From an uncultured Collinsella sp. (GTDB taxonomy: Bacteria; Actinomycetota; Coriobacteriia; Coriobacteriales; Coriobacteriaceae): DNA of 27,023 nucleotides. The notes beneath the pieces were generated by a model, which saw only the letters and a list, made by a program, of their open reading frames with translations, was not told the DNA's origin and searched no databases. Positions 25,148 to 27,023 of this stretch are shown here, piece after piece (positions within the stretch are counted from its first letter, which is position 1; every line of letters starts with the position of its first letter). The stretch lies in assembly GCA_902469555.1 (NCBI GenBank), contig CABRDB010000051.1, forward strand, positions 1 to 27,023, read 5' to 3'. The translations under genes were made by a program, and so were the position numbers.

Positions 25148-25453
25148 ATGTATATCAAGAAGGGCGATAAGGTCCAGGTTCTCTCTGGTAAGGATCGCGG
25201 CAAGCAGGGCGTTGTCCTGCGTGCTCTCCCCGCCGAGAACAAGGTCGTTGTCGAGGGCGTTTCGGTCGTCAAGAAGGCCGTCAAGCCCAACGCTGCCAAC
25301 CAGCAGGGCGGCATCGTTTCGCAGGAGGCTCCCATCGACGCCTCCAACGTCAATCTCGTCTGCCCCGAGTGCGGTAAGGTTACCCGCGTCGGTCACGAGA
25401 AGGACGGCAAGAACAAGCTGCGCGTCTGCAAGAAGTGCGGCCACAAGTTCTAA
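25148..25453 (+). CDS. rplX: 50S ribosomal protein L24 with a zinc ribbon
   Basis: L24 of 101 residues, an assembly-initiating protein with a KOW domain at about 4-35 ([18 protein letters not shown]). It ends with two CxxC pairs, Cys72/Cys75 and Cys94/Cys97, in a zinc-ribbon arrangement. Many bacterial L24 proteins lack these cysteines. GGGGAGA precedes the ATG, 13 nt after rplN. In most bacteria rplE follows at once. Here a terminator follows instead and the rest of the spc operon is not in the window. Confidence 0.97.
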   Translation: MYIKKGDKVQVLSGKDRGKQGVVLRALPAENKVVVEGVSVVKKAVKPNAANQQGGIVSQEAPIDASNVNLVCPECGKVTRVGHEKDGKNKLRVCKKCGHKF

Positions 25454-25479
25454 GCTGCCCGCAACATCAAGTTGCTAGC

Positions 25480-25515
25480 AAAGGCCCGGATGCCCCACGG
25501 CACCCGGGCCTTTTT
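25480..25515 (+). terminator. Rho-independent terminator after rplX
   Basis: GGCCCGG (25483-25489) pairs with CCGGGCC (25504-25510), TGCC (25491-25494) pairs with GGCA (25499-25502), and a TTTTT run follows. A smaller perfect hairpin, GCAAC and GTTGC (25461-25475), lies just before it. Confidence 0.95.
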
Positions 25516-25633
25516 GTATCCCCGCTCGATGGCTTGGGTTTTGCCGTCCCGTCATTCCGGTTGCATCCAGTTTTCGGTGCCGACTCGAATCGAGTGCCGC
25601 CAGGTGACACCCTGTCGCGTTTCGTCGGCTTCG

Positions 25634-25702
25634 GGGACAAAAGTCGGGACAACTCCAAAAACTATTTTTGAACTCAGGGCTTTGAGTTTTTGTTTTTGTC
25701 CC
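25634..25702. repeat. Compact multi-stem element
   Basis: GGGACAAAA (25634-25642) pairs exactly with TTTTGTCCC (25694-25702). Inside lie two perfect hairpins: CAAAAA-CTA-TTTTTG (25656-25670) and AACTCA-GGGCTT-TGAGTT (25671-25688). The design is symmetric enough to fold on either strand. It is 69 nt in all. No homologue is known to me. Confidence 0.5.
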
Positions 25703-25972
25703 AAAGGGCGCGGCGGGATGCCTTTGGAGGCTCGATAGCGCCGAAAACGCCCGTTTTGAAACGCAAATGCCTTTTCGCGTGCAAGCCGCAGCTGCAATAG
25801 GAAGTGAATCAACGCAGGTGGCTTTCAAGCAGTTAGCAAAACTGCAGGCCGCAGGTCTTCATTGCCAGTAGGAGAAATGAGTAGTCTCAGGTGGCTTGCC
25901 CATGAGTTGACGAACGGGATTTGAGATTACGCTGACGTCCGGAAACGCTTCGAGTACGGCGTTACTTTTTTG

Positions 25973-26020
25973 GGGTTTGGGCGTAGCCCCTGCACCCGCG
26001 AGCGCGGGCCTTAAGCCCGC
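25973..26020. repeat. Cluster of overlapping GC-rich hairpins
   Basis: CCCGC (25995-25999) pairs with GCGGG (26004-26008), or GCGGGC (26004-26009) pairs with GCCCGC (26015-26020); the two exclude each other. Upstream, GGGG within TTTTTTGGGG can pair with the CCCC at 25987-25990. The pattern resembles dispersed intergenic palindromes, but only one copy is in view. Confidence 0.4.
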
Positions 26021-26210
26021 CGAGAGGGTGACGCGTCGAAAACGAAAGGGAAAGAGAGAAGGGGCCGTCCCTATCATTCAGCTTGCGACCGAAGTAGACA
26101 AGGAGACCCCCCGAGCCTGATTGATGCCCCACAGACCGCGTCCGACCGAGCTCAAGCCGAGCTTTTCCTGACGTCCGCCTTCGCGGAGATGATGGCTGGA
26201 TTGGCAACAC

Positions 26211-26664
26211 TTATTTGGACGATTCCGGGAGGGACGGCCCCGCCTCCCCGAACTCGACCGGCGACATGTAGCCCAGCGTCGAGTGGATCCTGAAGTTGTT
26301 GTACCAGTGCACGTAATCCAAGAGCTTGGCTCGGAGCTCGCGCGTCCCTCCTCGGTCCTTCGGAGTGGCCGACGATCTCCCCGTTGCAGAGGTCGACGAG
26401 CAGGCAGACGTAGTTCCACGACGCCCCGACGCGTACGCAGGCCAAGTCGCTTCATATATGGGTGCATGGCGCTCTGCCGACGAAGCCGCGCGCGACGACG
26501 TTCGACACGTCGGCCTCGTTGACCGCCCCGGGGTGCACCTTGAACCCCTTCCTGCCGTATGCGCCGGCCAGGCCGTTCTCCCTCATGATGCAGCAGACGC
26601 GGCGCCGGCTGACGGTAACGTCCGACCTCCCGGGCGACGCCTCGATCTTGCGCGATCCGTTCCG
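26211..26664 (-). pseudogene. Decayed IS3-family transposase (OrfB) remnant
   Basis: On the minus strand three blocks of an IS3-type OrfB are visible in order. The first is SRRRVCCIMRENGL with YGRKGFKVHPGAVNEADV (HTH_21 region). The second is SDLACVRVGASWNYVCLLVD with GEIVGHS (start of the rve catalytic domain, including the first catalytic Asp). The third is ELRAKLLDYVHWYNNFRIHS with TLGYMSPVEF and a TAA stop at 26211. An in-frame TGA (26452-26454) breaks block one from block two. A deletion and frameshift remove the middle, with the second Asp and the Glu of the DDE triad. The N-terminal end is cut where the mtnN fragment begins. No OrfA is visible. It cannot be active. Confidence 0.88.
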
Positions 26665-26665
26665 G

Positions 26666-26986
26666 CCCTTGCTGGCGGCGTGCGCCGCCGCGGCCGCCGT
26701 CGCCCCCGACATTAAGGTCCTCGAGGGCCGCGTTGTCTCCGGCGACCAGTTCGTCTCGCCCACGGAACAGAAGGAGCGCATCCTCGCGACCTTCGGCGAC
26801 CTGTGCTGCGAGATGGAGGGCTGCACCATCGCGCAGGCCGCCTATCTCAACGGCGTGCCCCTCGTCGTCGCGCGCGCCATCAGCGACAAGCACTGCGCCG
26901 AGGGCCAGGTCGTCGACTACAACGCCTTCGAGAAGAAGGCCGCCCGCGATTGCGCCCGCATCGTCGCGCGCATGGTTAAGCTATAG
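26666..26986 (+). pseudogene. mtnN: 3' part of a 5'-methylthioadenosine/S-adenosylhomocysteine nucleosidase gene
   Basis: About 106 codons encode the C-terminal half of an MTA/SAH nucleosidase, which cleaves adenine from the by-products of methylation and polyamine synthesis. VLEGRVVSGDQFV, the catalytic-site CEMEG (matching E. coli Glu174) and RAISDK (matching Asp197) are intact. The N-terminal half, with the other catalytic Glu, is missing. The open frame continues upstream to 26462, but that part is the antisense of the transposase remnant and is not nucleosidase. The gene was therefore broken at about 26665, probably by the insertion or a later deletion. Confidence 0.85.
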
Positions 26987-27011
26987 GCCCTACGCGCCGG
27001 GGCCCTTCTTT
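26986..27011 (+). terminator. Weak terminator-like hairpin after the mtnN fragment
   Basis: GGCCC (26986-26990) can pair with GGGCC (27000-27004), followed by a T-rich CTTCTTTAT. The stem is short and overlaps the stop codon, so this is a tentative call. Confidence 0.35.
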
Positions 27012-27023
27012 ATGTTGGGGCCC

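Larger units (their letters stand above)
25516..26210. other. Long non-coding stretch with no convincing gene
   Basis: No reading frame here has a recognisable product, a good start signal or the codon bias of nearby genes. It contains a short palindrome ACTCGAATCGAGT (25583-25595), a multi-stem element (25634-25702), a cluster of GC-rich hairpins (25973-26020), and at its right end the probable 3' flank of the IS3 remnant. The stretch looks like decayed or mobile-element-associated DNA. Confidence 0.6.

Noticed and set aside
25467..25828. Small overlapping frames after the rplX terminator
   Set aside because: They cross the terminator and stem-rich DNA on both strands, have no good start signals and show no recognisable protein.
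26462..26665. Upstream part of the open frame that ends in mtnN
   Set aside because: Its sequence is the reverse complement of the IS3 transposase remnant, so it is not a real N-terminus for the nucleosidase.

Overview
The window looks like chromosomal DNA of a high-GC Gram-positive gut bacterium of the class Coriobacteriia, most like Collinsella. This rests on the style of the ribosomal proteins, TTG and GTG starts next to strong Shine-Dalgarno sequences, and a codon bias in the ribosomal genes that differs from their neighbours. The genus is an inference from memory, not a search.

Layout. (1) 1-2330: an ECF sigma factor and an overlapping single-pass membrane protein, bounded by a 36-bp inverted repeat and by two copies of a long palindromic repeat. 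(2) 2331-5745: a str-type operon rpsL-rpsG-fusA-rpsJ without tuf, closed by a strong terminator. (3) 5862-15989: a complete type II fatty-acid synthesis block. It has a divergent biotin-protein ligase, then fabH-acpP-fabK-fabD-fabG-fabF-accB-fabZ-accC and a fused accD-accA. It sits where rplC would normally follow rpsJ. (4) 16006-19214: an orphan PTS EIIC, a cation diffusion facilitator and a histidine phosphatase. (5) 19253-19664: a third copy of the palindromic repeat and a structured leader. (6) 19665-25453: rplC-rplD-rplW-rplB-rpsS-rplV-rpsC-rplP-rpmC-rpsQ-rplN-rplX, split into three sections by structured gaps before rplB and rplN, and closed by a terminator. (7) 25454-27023: about 750 bp of structured non-coding DNA, a decayed IS3-family transposase and the 3' half of a nucleosidase gene. 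The usual continuation rplE-rpsN is absent.

How it fits together. Translation and lipid-synthesis genes are interleaved. BirA biotinylates AccB; AccC and AccDA complete acetyl-CoA carboxylase; FabD loads malonate on AcpP; FabH, FabF, FabG, FabZ and FabK run the elongation cycle. The gene order matches the streptococcal FAS cluster as I remember it, but fabT and fabM are missing, and a near-perfect 18-nt direct repeat lies before fabH as a possible new operator.

The strongest candidate for something undescribed is the palindromic element (copies at 1, 1987 and 19253). Its core is nearly constant, its long arms differ between copies yet pair within a copy, and one core base pair changes on both sides. 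Candidate structured leaders before rplC, rplB and rplN, and an apparently wild-type Arg88 in ribosomal protein S12, also deserve a look. I saw no CRISPR array, phage, tRNA, rRNA or recognisable defence system.
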